DNA of 64,000 bases, from the NCBI GenBank assembly GCA_963791945.1, contig CAWBUD010000004.1, forward strand, positions 248,001-312,000. Direction: 5' to 3'. The notes under the pieces were generated by a model that did not search any database, had not been told where the DNA came from, and saw only the letters and a program-made list of their open reading frames with translations. This stretch comes from PALSA-1003 sp963791945 (GTDB lineage Bacteria; Pseudomonadota; Gammaproteobacteria; Burkholderiales; Casimicrobiaceae). This document shows positions 54,476 to 62,713 of this stretch, piece by piece; within the stretch, counting starts at the first letter, position 1; every line of letters begins with the position of its first letter. The position numbers were made by a program, and so were the translations under genes.

Positions 54476-55618
54476 ATGATCGACTACGAAACGCTCAAGC
54501 TGATCTGGTGGCTGTTCATCGGCGTGCTGCTGATCGGTTTTGCGGTGACCGACGGGTTCGACCTCGGTGTCGGAACGCTTCTCCCGCTGCTCGGCCGCAG
54601 CGACGAGGAGCGGCGGGTGATGATCAACGCGATCGGCCCGGTGTGGGAAGGCAATCAGGTGTGGCTCGTCACGGCCGGCGGTGCGATCTTCGCCGCCTGG
54701 CCTCTGGTCTATGCCACGGCGTTCTCGGGCTTCTACGCCGCGCTCCTGCTGACCCTGTTCTCGCTGTTTCTTCGGCCGGCCGGCATCGTCTATCGCGGGA
54801 AGGTCGACGATCCGCGCTGGCGCAGCGCCTGGGACTGGGGCCTGTTCGTGAGCGGTACGGTCCCCGCGGTCGTTTTCGGCGTCGCGTTCGGCAATCTGCT
54901 GCAGGGCGTGCCTTTCCGCTTCGATCCGGCGACGATGGGCGTGATCTACACCGGATCGTTGTGGGGGCTGCTGAATCCGTTCGGGCTGCTCGCCGGCATC
55001 GTGAGCTTGGCGATGCTGGTGATGCACGGCGCGACGTTCCTGCAGGTCCGAACCGAGGACGCGCTCCAGCTGCGCGCGCGGTCGGCGGCACGCTGGGCGG
55101 CCATCGCGCTCATCGTCGGGTTCGCGCTCGCCGGATTCTGGGTGGCCTATGGCGTGCCGGGATACCGGATCACGGGCATGCCGCCCGCGTCCAGCGCGTT
55201 CGCGCCGGTCGCGAAGACCGTCGAATCGGCGCCGGGCGTCTGGCTCGCGAACTTTGCGACCTACCCCTGGATGGCACTGGCACCGATTGCCGGTTTGGCA
55301 GGAGCGGCGAGCGTGGTCGTCCTCTCCGGCGCCGGGCGGTCGCTGTCGGCCTTTATCGCGAGCAGCGTGGCGATCACCGGCGTGATCCTCACCGCAGGCG
55401 TCGCGATGTTCCCGTTCGTGATGCCTTCGTCGACCGACCCGCGATCAAGCCTCACGATATGGGACTCCGTATCGAGTCATCGTACCTTGGCGATCATGTT
55501 CTGGGTCGTCGTTGTCATGCTGCCGCTGGTTCTCGCTTACACGGCTTGGGTCTATCGCGTCGTCCGCGGCAAGGTTTCGGTCGGCTATATCCGCGAGAAC
55601 ACTCACACGAGCTACTAG
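54476..55618 (+). CDS. cydB: Cytochrome bd ubiquinol oxidase subunit II
   Basis: 380 residues, 12 bases after cydA. The N-terminal LKLIWWLFIGVLLIGFAVTD and DGFDLGVGTLLPLL plus NAIGPVWEGNQVWLVTAGGA are classical CydB motifs. It forms the heterodimer with CydA. No sign of damage. Confidence 0.95.
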   Translation: MIDYETLKLIWWLFIGVLLIGFAVTDGFDLGVGTLLPLLGRSDEERRVMINAIGPVWEGNQVWLVTAGGAIFAAWPLVYATAFSGFYAALLLTLFSLFLRPAGIVYRGKVDDPRWRSAWDWGLFVSGTVPAVVFGVAFGNLLQGVPFRFDPATMGVIYTGSLWGLLNPFGLLAGIVSLAMLVMHGATFLQVRTEDALQLRARSAARWAAIALIVGFALAGFWVAYGVPGYRITGMPPASSAFAPVAKTVESAPGVWLANFATYPWMALAPIAGLAGAASVVVLSGAGRSLSAFIASSVAITGVILTAGVAMFPFVMPSSTDPRSSLTIWDSVSSHRTLAIMFWVVVVMLPLVLAYTAWVYRVVRGKVSVGYIRENTHTSY

Positions 55619-55627
55619 GGAGCCCTC

Positions 55628-55780
55628 ATGTGGTACTTCACCTGGATTCTGGGCGTCGGCCTCGCGCTCGCTTTCGGCATCATCAACGTGATGTGGCTCG
55701 AGTCCTCGTATTTTTCGGGCGAGCTCAACGAGGAGTACGTCCGCAAGCGGTTTCAGCGCGGCGCCAAGCCCCGCGATTAG
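55628..55780 (+). CDS. cydX: Cytochrome bd oxidase small subunit CydX
   Basis: 50 residues. It starts MWYFTWILGVGLALAFGIIN and continues VMWLE, the CydX/YbgT signature, followed by a polar tail (RKRFQRGAKPRD) that is longer than in E. coli. CydX stabilises the hemes of the oxidase. The stop overlaps the stop of convergent rimO by three bases. Confidence 0.9.
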   Translation: MWYFTWILGVGLALAFGIINVMWLESSYFSGELNEEYVRKRFQRGAKPRD

Positions 55781-57129
55781 CGGGCGGCTGCCGTTCGCGC
55801 CGTGAGATCGTGCTCGGTGCTGCCGGTGACCGTCACCCGGGCGAAGGTCCCGACAGCGAGCGTGCTTGCGCCTTCGATGATCACGGTGCCGTCGATCTCC
55901 GGCGCATCGGCCGAGCTGCGCGCCACCGCTCGATCACCCTCGACGCGATCGACGAGCACATCCATGCTGCGACCGACCTTGGCGGCAAGCCGCCGGGCGC
56001 TGATGCGCGCCTGTGCGGTCATGAAGCGGGCGCGCCTTTCTCCCTTGATCCCTTCGGGAACCGCGTTGGGCAACGCGTTGGCGGCGGCGCCGTCGACGGG
56101 CGAGTAAGCGAAGCAGCCGACGCGGTCGAGCTCGGCGATCTCGAGAAACGACAGCAGTTCCTCGAACTCGGCTTCGGTCTCTCCGGGAAAGCCGACGATG
56201 AAGGTCGAGCGGATCGTGATGTCCGGGCAGACCGAGCGCCACGCCCGAATCCGGTCCAGATTGTCCTCGACGTTCGCCGGCCGCTTCATAGCCTTCAGGA
56301 TGCGGGGGCTCGCATGCTGGAACGGCACGTCGAGATAGGGCAGGACCTTTCCTTCCGCCATCATCGGGATCACCTCGTCGACGTGCGCGTACGGGTAGAC
56401 GTAATGCAGGCGCACCCAGGCGTCATGCTCGCCGGTGAGCCCGCCCAGCGCACGGACGAGCTCGGTCATCCGGCTCCTCATCGGCTGGCCCCGCCAGAAG
56501 CCGGTCCGGTATTTCACGTCGACGCCGTACGCGCTCGTGTCCTGCGAGACGACGAGGAGCTCCTTGACGCCGGCCTTGAGCAGGTTCTCCGCTTCGACCA
56601 TCACCTCGCCCAATGGGCGGCTGACCAGGTCCCCCCGGAGCGACGGAATGATGCAGAACGTGCAGCGGTGATTGCAACCCTCGGAAATCTTCAGGTACGC
56701 GTAGTGTTTCGGCGTGAGCTTGATTCCCTGCGGAGGCACGAGATCGACGAACGGATCGTGTGGCTTTGGCAGATGCCGGTGCACCGAATCCATCACCTCG
56801 GACGGCGCGTGCGGTCCGGTGACGGCGAGTACTTTCGGATGCGCGGCCCGGACGAACTCGCCGCCATCCTTGGCGCCCAGGCACCCCGTTACGATCACCT
56901 TGCCGTTCTCGGAGAGCGCTTCGCCGATCGCCGAGAGCGACTCGTCGACCGCCGCATCGATGAAGCCGCAGGTGTTGACCACGACGAGGTCGGCGCCTTC
57001 GTAGCTCGGCGCGATGGCGTAGCCCTCGGCGCGAAGCCGCGTCACGATCTGCTCCGAGTCGACCAGCGCCTTCGGACAGCCGAGCGAGACGAATCCGACC
57101 CTCGGCGCGGTGGCGCGGCCACGGCTCAT
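55777..57129 (-). CDS. rimO: Ribosomal protein uS12 methylthiotransferase RimO
   Basis: 450 residues from the ATG at 57129; the upstream open frame overlaps phaR and is not conserved. The UPF0004 domain has GFVSLGCPKALVDSE, NTCGFID and VTGCLG (cluster Cys). The radical-SAM motif is CNHRCTFC. The C-terminal TRAM domain (DGTVIIEGASTLAVGTFARV) binds RNA or ribosome. It methylthiolates Asp88 of S12. Its place after phaR is usual in Betaproteobacteria. It ends head to head with cydX. Confidence 0.95.
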   Translation of the reverse strand: MSRGRATAPRVGFVSLGCPKALVDSEQIVTRLRAEGYAIAPSYEGADLVVVNTCGFIDAAVDESLSAIGEALSENGKVIVTGCLGAKDGGEFVRAAHPKVLAVTGPHAPSEVMDSVHRHLPKPHDPFVDLVPPQGIKLTPKHYAYLKISEGCNHRCTFCIIPSLRGDLVSRPLGEVMVEAENLLKAGVKELLVVSQDTSAYGVDVKYRTGFWRGQPMRSRMTELVRALGGLTGEHDAWVRLHYVYPYAHVDEVIPMMAEGKVLPYLDVPFQHASPRILKAMKRPANVEDNLDRIRAWRSVCPDITIRSTFIVGFPGETEAEFEELLSFLEIAELDRVGCFAYSPVDGAAANALPNAVPEGIKGERRARFMTAQARISARRLAAKVGRSMDVLVDRVEGDRAVARSSADAPEIDGTVIIEGASTLAVGTFARVTVTGSTEHDLTARTAAAR

Positions 57130-57214
57130 CGACAGCGGGCCTTGCGCGCTGCGTTGCGGAAAAGCGCGACGCTGCAATGCGGCTTGTGCGCTGCTTCGGG
57201 ACGTTCGCGGCAAA

Positions 57215-57787
57215 TCAGCGCTTCTTGTCTTCGTCCGAGCCCGATTGCGGACCCCCGAAATTGGGGAAAGGAAAGGCATTGAACAGGCCGCGGGTCTGAT
57301 CCTGCATCCGCTGCTGCATGTCCATGAACAGCTTCGCGCTCTGCTCGAGATAGTTGCCGAGCATGCCCTGCATCGCCGGCGCCTGCATCTGCAAGAACTG
57401 CTTCCAGAGATCGGGCGTGAGCATCATCTTGTCCCCGTAGATCTGCTTGGCCTGCTCCTGCAGCTTGTTCTGGATGGTAAGGAACGCCTTGACGTTCTGC
57501 TCCATGTAGTTGCCCATGATGCCCTGCAGCGCGTTGCCGTAGAAGCGGATCATCTGCGACAGCATCTCGCTCGAGAACATCGGCACGCCGGCGGACTCTT
57601 CCTCGAGGATGATCTGGAGCAGGATGCTGCGCGTGAGGTCCTCTCCGGACTTGGCGTCGATCACTTGGAAATCGATATGGTCGAGCACCATCTGCTTCAC
57701 GTCCGCCAGGGTGATGTAGCCGCTGTTGGCCGTGTCGTACAGACGGCGGTTGGGGTACTTCTTGATGGTGCGTTTCCCTTTGTTCAT
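57215..57787 (-). CDS. phaR: Polyhydroxyalkanoate synthesis repressor PhaR
   Basis: 190 residues. N-terminal DNA-binding domain (TIKKYPNRRLYDTANSGYIT, LADVKQMVLDHIDFQVIDAK) is the PHB/PHA accumulation regulator domain. The C-terminal half with its Gln/Met-rich helix (NKLQEQAKQIYGDKMM, GNYLEQSAKLFMDMQQRM) binds PHB granules. PhaR represses phasin transcription until granules form and titrate it. Two TGC-rich elements beside the divergent phasin promoter are likely operators. Confidence 0.93.
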   Translation of the reverse strand: MNKGKRTIKKYPNRRLYDTANSGYITLADVKQMVLDHIDFQVIDAKSGEDLTRSILLQIILEEESAGVPMFSSEMLSQMIRFYGNALQGIMGNYMEQNVKAFLTIQNKLQEQAKQIYGDKMMLTPDLWKQFLQMQAPAMQGMLGNYLEQSAKLFMDMQQRMQDQTRGLFNAFPFPNFGGPQSGSDEDKKR

Positions 57788-57810
57788 GCCCGCTCCGAAA
57801 ACGATCGGCC

Positions 57811-57816
57811 ATTATA
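57811..57816 (-). promoter_or_regulatory. -10 element of phaR
   Basis: TATAAT on the minus strand, 24 bases upstream of the phaR start. The -35 region is weak (CAAACA-like). This is short for a leader, so the phaR mRNA would be nearly leaderless. Confidence 0.45.
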
Positions 57817-57870
57817 AACGCCTGATTTATCGAGTGTTTGATTTCCCTACAGCGGTCCGTCAGGGAGATC

Positions 57871-57884
57871 TTGTGCAGCGCACC
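57871..57884 (+). promoter_or_regulatory. Putative PhaR operator upstream of the phasin -35
   Basis: TTGTGCAGCGCACC with internal palindrome GTGC-agc-GCAC, nine bases before the -35 TTGACA. A similar element lies just after the -10. PhaR is known to bind TGC-rich sites at phasin promoters. Confidence 0.5.
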
Positions 57885-57893
57885 AAAAAAGCC

Positions 57894-57922
57894 TTGACAA
57901 TATGAGTATACGCCCCTACACT
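57894..57922 (+). promoter_or_regulatory. Sigma-70 promoter of the phasin gene
   Basis: TTGACA (57894-57899), a 17-base spacer and TACACT (57917-57922): consensus -35, good -10, ideal spacing. Transcription should start near 57929, inside the second PhaR-like element. The leader of about 140 bases before the phasin ATG is unusually long. Confidence 0.8.
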
Positions 57923-57927
57923 CCGAT

Positions 57928-57941
57928 TTGTGCGGTGCAGC
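57928..57941 (+). promoter_or_regulatory. Putative PhaR operator at the phasin transcription start
   Basis: TTGTGCGGTGCAGC repeats the element at 57871 with two or three changes. Its position over the start site suits repression by blocking RNA polymerase. Confidence 0.45.
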
Positions 57942-58067
57942 AAAAAGAGGGGTACGAGAGAAGCCACAACCCCCGGCCGGCTACAGGACAGGTCGACCCC
58001 AAACCCGCCGCCGCCGGATGCTTGTTTGGATGGATGGATGGAACGAACCTCAACCGAAAGGATGATC

Positions 58068-58622
58068 ATGTACAACGCAACGGAGCAATTTGCCGAACTG
58101 AACAAGGCCGGCTATGACAACGCCGTCAAGCTCGCCTCGCTGTCGCTCGAGAAAGCGGAGCGGCTCACCAAGCTGAACCTGGCCGCCGCGAAGATCGCGC
58201 TGGAACAGGGCGTCAACAGCGCCAACGCCGTCGCGGGCGTGAAGGACGTGCAAGAATTCTTCACTCTGCGCGCCAAGCTCGCCGAAGCCGGGGTGCAAAA
58301 CGCGCTGGGCTATTCGCGCGGCGTCTACGAAATCGCCTCCGAAGCGCAAGCCGATTTCTCGGCGCTGGCCGAAGAAGCATGGGCTGCTTACACCAAGGGT
58401 ATGGCGGCGTGGGTCGAAAAGGCTACCAAGAATGCGCCCGCCGGCTCGGATGTCGCCGTCACGGCGCTGAAGTCGACGGTGGCCGCGACGACGGCCGCGT
58501 TCGATCAAATCTCGAAGGCGACCAAGCAGGTCGTGAACTTCGCCGACGCTTCGGTCCGTGCTGCTACGGCCAACGCAAGTGCCGGCGCCAAGACCAGCCA
58601 CAAGGGTCGCAAGGCAGCGTAA
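58068..58622 (+). CDS. Phasin (PHB granule surface protein)
   Basis: 184 residues from the ATG at 58068, eight bases after AAAGGA; an ATG at 58062 is possible. Phasin_2 family: YNATEQFAELNKAGYDNAVK, AERLTKLNLAAAKIALEQGV, VQEFFTLRAKLAEAGVQNAL, all amphipathic helix. It coats PHB granules and controls their number. It is transcribed against phaR and phaB from a strong promoter with likely PhaR operators. A long structured 3' region and a terminator follow. Confidence 0.92.
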   Translation: MYNATEQFAELNKAGYDNAVKLASLSLEKAERLTKLNLAAAKIALEQGVNSANAVAGVKDVQEFFTLRAKLAEAGVQNALGYSRGVYEIASEAQADFSALAEEAWAAYTKGMAAWVEKATKNAPAGSDVAVTALKSTVAATTAAFDQISKATKQVVNFADASVRAATANASAGAKTSHKGRKAA

Positions 58623-58699
58623 GCCCGGAGGATATCGCCCTCCCGGTGACATGGGAACTAGGAACTTGAACCCGGAGGGGATGTCCCAACATCGGAACT

Positions 58700-58784
58700 G
58701 GAGTTGATGACTCCTTCTGTATCATTTTCCTCCTCCTAAATGATACAGCCTCGCCCCGCAGGGCAACCTGCGGGGCTTTTTCTT
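58700..58784 (+). ncRNA. Candidate 3'-UTR-derived small RNA with anti-Shine-Dalgarno loop
   Basis: After the phasin gene the RNA can fold into GGAGT/ACTCC (58700-58714), then an 11-base perfect stem CTGTATCATTT / AAATGATACAG (58717-58727 and 58738-58748) whose 10-base loop is TCCTCCTCCT, then a Rho-independent terminator. The loop is complementary to ribosome-binding sites. Several bacterial regulatory RNAs present similar CU-rich loops. Whether it is processed from the phasin mRNA is unknown. Confidence 0.4.
58753..58784 (+). terminator. Rho-independent terminator of the phasin transcript
   Basis: GCCCCGCAGG-gcaa-CCTGCGGGGC, a perfect 10-base stem with a tetraloop, followed by TTTTTCTT. Very strong. 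Confidence 0.92.
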
Positions 58785-58822
58785 GCGCCGGCCTCGGGAA
58801 GCTTGCCGGCTGCGTCAGGGCT

Positions 58823-59575
58823 TCAGAACATGTGCTGACCGCCGTTGATGGCGATATTGGCGCCCGTCACAAAGGCCGCTTCATCCGAGGCAAGATACGC
58901 GACGAGTCCGGCGATCTCGTCGGGCTTGCCGAGCCGTCCCATCGGAATCTGGGGAATGATCTTGCTGTCTAGCACCTCCTGCGGAATCGCCATGACCATC
59001 TTGGTGCCGATGTAGCCGGGCGATATCGTATTGACGGTGACGCCCTTCTTCGCGACTTCCAGCGCCAGCGCCTTGGTAAAGCCGTGCATCCCCGCCTTGG
59101 CCGCCGAATAGTTGACCTGGCCGAACGCGCCCTTCTGGCCGTTGACCGACGAGATGTTGATGATCCTGCCCCAGCCGCGATCGACCATGCCGTCGCACAC
59201 CTGCTTGGTCATGTTGAAGCACGAATCGAGATTGGTGCGGATCACGATCTCCCAGTTCGCCTTGTCCATCTTCTTGAACGTCGTGTCGCGGGTGATGCCC
59301 GCGTTGTTGACGAGGACCTCCACCGGCCCGACGTCCTTCGTTACGTTCGCGACGCAGGCCACGCAGGAGTCCCAGTCAACGACGTCGCACGGGTAGGCGT
59401 GAAAGTCGTATCCCTGCTTTTTCATCGTGTCGAGCCACTCCTTGGCCTTGGTGTTGCCCGGCGAGTGCGTGGTCACGACAGTGTAGCCCAGCGCCGCGAG
59501 CTTCAGACAGATTGCCTCACCCAGGCCGCCCATGCCTCCGGTCACCAGCGCGACGCGGTGCTTGTTCTCCGCCAT
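58823..59575 (-). CDS. phaB: Acetoacetyl-CoA reductase (NADPH)
   Basis: 250 residues from the ATG at 59575, GAGGGAAAA upstream. Short-chain dehydrogenase with VTGGMGGLGEAICLKLA, LVNNAGITRDTTFKKM and active site Ser/Tyr/Lys in NISSVNGQKGAFGQ and YSAAKAG. PhaB-specific stretches are DTTFKKMDKANW and GQHMF at the end. It reduces acetoacetyl-CoA to (R)-3-hydroxybutyryl-CoA for PHB synthesis. Third gene of phaC-phaA-phaB. Confidence 0.95.
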   Translation of the reverse strand: MAENKHRVALVTGGMGGLGEAICLKLAALGYTVVTTHSPGNTKAKEWLDTMKKQGYDFHAYPCDVVDWDSCVACVANVTKDVGPVEVLVNNAGITRDTTFKKMDKANWEIVIRTNLDSCFNMTKQVCDGMVDRGWGRIINISSVNGQKGAFGQVNYSAAKAGMHGFTKALALEVAKKGVTVNTISPGYIGTKMVMAIPQEVLDSKIIPQIPMGRLGKPDEIAGLVAYLASDEAAFVTGANIAINGGQHMF

Positions 59576-59619
59576 TTTTCCCTCCTCGTTTGACCTGTCG
59601 ACGTTTCGCCGTCGAGCGG

Positions 59620-60798
59620 CTAGCGTTCGACGGCGAGAGCCACGCCCATCCCGCCGCCGATACACAGCGAAGCGAGCCCTTTTTTCGCGCCGCGCCGCGC
59701 CATCTCGTGGAGGAGCGTGACGAGCACGCGGCAGCCCGATGCGCCGATCGGATGGCCCAGTGCGATCGCGCCGCCGTTGACGTTGATCCGGCTCGTATCC
59801 CAGTCCATCTCCTTGTTGACCGCGCAGGCCTGAGCCGCGAAGGCTTCGTTGATCTCCATCAGATCCAGATCGTCGGCCTTCCAGCCCGCCTTCTCCAGGC
59901 AGCGGCGCGACGCGGGTACCGGCCCCATGCCCATGACCGACGGATCGACGCCCGACGAGGCGAATGCCTTGATGTGCGCCAGCGGCTTTAAGCCCAGCTC
60001 GCGCGCGCGTTTTTCGCTCGTCACCACCACCGCCGCGGCGCCGTCGTTGATGCCGGATGCGTTTGCCGCGGTGACCGTTCCGTCTTTCGCGAACGCGGGC
60101 TTGAGCCCGCCGACCGATTCGAGCGTGGTGCCCGCCTTGACGAATTCGTCGGTCGTGAACGCGATCGCGTCGCCCTTGCGCTGGGGGATCATGACCGCAA
60201 CGATCTCGTCCTTGAAGCGGTCGGCCTTCTGCGCAGCTTCAGCCTTATTCTGGCTCGCGACCGCGAATTCGTCCTGCATGAGGCGCGTGATGCCGTATTC
60301 CTTGGCGACGTTCTCGGCGGTGACGCCCATGTGGTACTGGTTGTAGACGTCCCAGAGGCCGTCGACGATCATGCTGTCGACGAGCTTCGCGTCACCCATG
60401 CGGAAGCCGTCGCGGGAGCCGAGCAGCACGTGCGGGGCTGCGCTCATGTTCTCCTGACCGCCGGCGATCACGATGTCGGCGTCGCCGCAGTGGACCGCCT
60501 GGGCGGCGAGCATCACGGCTTTCAGGCCGGAGCCGCAGACCTTGTTGATGGTCATCGCCGGAACGGCGGGAGGAAGCCCGGCCTTGATCATTGCCTGGCG
60601 GGCCGGGTTCTGGCCGCTGCCGCCCGTCAGGACCTGTCCGAGAATCACCTCGGAGATCTGCTGCGGTTGCAGGCCAGTGCGGGCGAGCAGCGCCCGGATA
60701 ACGGTGGCGCCCAGCTCGGGCGCGGAAATCTTGGCGAGCGTGCCGCCGAATTTTCCTATCGCGGTGCGCGCGGCGCCCGCGATGACGATGTCGGTCAT
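59620..60798 (-). CDS. phaA: Acetyl-CoA C-acetyltransferase (beta-ketothiolase)
   Basis: 392 residues, AAGGAGA before the ATG. Nucleophilic Cys in INKVCGSGLKAVMLA (about residue 88), HPIGASGC with active His, and CIGGGMGVALAVER with the second Cys at the C-terminus. It condenses two acetyl-CoA to acetoacetyl-CoA, first step of PHB synthesis. Length is exactly that of PhaA enzymes. Confidence 0.95.
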   Translation of the reverse strand: MTDIVIAGAARTAIGKFGGTLAKISAPELGATVIRALLARTGLQPQQISEVILGQVLTGGSGQNPARQAMIKAGLPPAVPAMTINKVCGSGLKAVMLAAQAVHCGDADIVIAGGQENMSAAPHVLLGSRDGFRMGDAKLVDSMIVDGLWDVYNQYHMGVTAENVAKEYGITRLMQDEFAVASQNKAEAAQKADRFKDEIVAVMIPQRKGDAIAFTTDEFVKAGTTLESVGGLKPAFAKDGTVTAANASGINDGAAAVVVTSEKRARELGLKPLAHIKAFASSGVDPSVMGMGPVPASRRCLEKAGWKADDLDLMEINEAFAAQACAVNKEMDWDTSRINVNGGAIALGHPIGASGCRVLVTLLHEMARRGAKKGLASLCIGGGMGVALAVER

Positions 60799-60903
60799 GG
60801 GAATCTCCTTCGAGGATCGAAGCGCGATCGACGGTTTGCGACCGCGGCATCAGGAAAGTCGGTTCGATGTTAGCGCATGTCGAAGACGCCGCAAAATCGG
60901 CGT

Positions 60904-62658
60904 TCAGGACGCTTCGCGCACGTAGGTTCCCGGGGCGGCTGCAAGCGGCGGAAACCGTGCGTTGCCGGGGTGCTCAGGCGCTGCGCGGCGACCGCCGCCG
61001 TGACCGGCGAGCCAATGGCTCCAGTGAGGCCACCACGATCCCGGATGCGACTGCGCTGCTGCAAGCCATTCGTCGGGATCCTGTGTCAGGAGCGAGCGGG
61101 TCCAGTATTCGCGACGCTTGCCGTTGGGAGGATTCACCACGCCCGCGATGTGGCCCGACGCGCCGAGCACGAAGGTGAGGTCTCCGCCCAGGAGCCCCAC
61201 CGTCCGATACGCCGAGCGCCACGGCACGATGTGGTCCTGGCGCGACGCATAGACGTAAGCGGGCAGGACGATGCGCGACAGATCTACGCGCTCGCCGCAC
61301 ACGGTCAGGGCTCCGCGCTCGCGCAGCGCGTTGTCGATATACATCTTGCGCAGGTAATAGGCGTACATCGGCCCGGGCAGATTGGCCGAGTCGCTGTTCC
61401 AGTACAAGAGATCGAACGCGGGTGGAGTCCTTCCCTTGAGGTAGTTGCCCACGACATAGTTCCATACGAGTTCGTTGGGCCTCAAGCTCGCGAACGCGCC
61501 GGTGAGCTCGCTCCCGTGCACCCGGCCGCCGCTTTCGAGCAGCGCCTCTCGCGCGTCCAGATACTCGGGAGAGATATAGACGCCGATGTCGCCCGGATCG
61601 GAAAAGTCGAGCATGGTGGTGAGCAGCGTCGTGCTCGCGACGACGGCTTCTCGCCGCGCGGCGAGCACCGCCAGCGCGCAGGCGAGCATCGTTCCGCCCA
61701 CGCAGAAGCCGAGCGCGTTGATGCTCCGGCTGCCGGAGATCTCGCTGGCCGCGTCGATCGCCGGAAACACCCCCTGCTCGAGGTAATCGTCCCACGTGAG
61801 CCCTCCGAGCTCGCGCGGGATGTTGCGCCAGGAGATAGTGAAGACGGTATGGCCCGCTTCGACGGCGTAGCGGACGAACGAGTTTTCGGGGCGCAGATCG
61901 AGGATATAGTACTTGTTGATGCACGGCGGGACGATGAGCAGCGGCCGCCTGTAGACCTCGCCGGTCGTAGCGCCGTACTGGATCAGTTCGATGAGATCGT
62001 TGCGAAGCACGACGCTTCCCGGCGTCACCGCGAGGTTGCGTCCGACCTCGAACGCAGATTCGTCGGTCATCGTGATTCGCCCGCGTTGCGCGTCGGACAG
62101 CAGATTGGCGACGCCCCTCGCGATGCTCGCGCCACCGGATTGCATGGCGAGCGACAGTGCGTCCGGATTCGTCGGCAGGAAGTTGGACGGCGCGATCGCA
62201 TCGGCGTATTGCCGGGCGAGAAAGCGCACGCGTCGCTTGGTGGCCGGATCGCATTGCGCAAGCTCCGCGAGCTCGGACAGGTACTCGGCGTTGAGGAGGT
62301 ACGTGTCCTTGAGCCAGGCGAAGTACGGCTCGTCGCGCCAGGCGCTCGCGGCGAAGCGGCGATCCGCAACCTCGGCTCCTTCGCTCGCGACCACGGGCTG
62401 TCCGGCGGAGCGAGCCACCGCGCGCTGCCACAGCGACTCGAAGCGTCGGTGGTAACGCTCGGTCAACTCGGCGGCCGCGGCAGGATCGATCCAGACTTGG
62501 GCGGGAGCCAGCACCGCGAGCGCCGCGTTGCCGCTTTCCAGCGCCGGCGACGCGGCCAGGCTTTCACCATGGGCATACCAATCCGCCCATTGATGGCTCA
62601 ACGCGCGCCACTGTTCGACGAGCTGGCTCCAGTCGGGTACGGACGGATGGGCTTTCAT
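60904..62658 (-). CDS. phaC: Class I poly(3-hydroxyalkanoate) synthase
   Basis: 584 residues. N-terminal domain up to about 190, then the alpha/beta core: PPCINKYYILDLRPENSFVR, lipase-like box GFCVGGTML with the catalytic Cys (about residue 317), catalytic Asp in ASRQDHIVPW and His in ASGHIAGVVNPP. Length matches class I synthases. It polymerises 3-hydroxybutyryl-CoA on granules. First gene of phaC-phaA-phaB, 106 bases upstream of phaA. Confidence 0.95.
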   Translation of the reverse strand: MKAHPSVPDWSQLVEQWRALSHQWADWYAHGESLAASPALESGNAALAVLAPAQVWIDPAAAAELTERYHRRFESLWQRAVARSAGQPVVASEGAEVADRRFAASAWRDEPYFAWLKDTYLLNAEYLSELAELAQCDPATKRRVRFLARQYADAIAPSNFLPTNPDALSLAMQSGGASIARGVANLLSDAQRGRITMTDESAFEVGRNLAVTPGSVVLRNDLIELIQYGATTGEVYRRPLLIVPPCINKYYILDLRPENSFVRYAVEAGHTVFTISWRNIPRELGGLTWDDYLEQGVFPAIDAASEISGSRSINALGFCVGGTMLACALAVLAARREAVVASTTLLTTMLDFSDPGDIGVYISPEYLDAREALLESGGRVHGSELTGAFASLRPNELVWNYVVGNYLKGRTPPAFDLLYWNSDSANLPGPMYAYYLRKMYIDNALRERGALTVCGERVDLSRIVLPAYVYASRQDHIVPWRSAYRTVGLLGGDLTFVLGASGHIAGVVNPPNGKRREYWTRSLLTQDPDEWLAAAQSHPGSWWPHWSHWLAGHGGGRRAAPEHPGNARFPPLAAAPGTYVREAS

Positions 62659-62713
62659 GCCGGTCGCCCGAGAGTGTAACGAGCCGATGCGGGCCGTTCA
62701 AACGCCTGCGTAC

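Noticed and set aside
53245..57282. 1345-codon open frame on the plus strand
   Set aside because: Overlaps cydA, cydB, cydX and antisense rimO, all of which have clear family motifs. No motif in the long frame itself.
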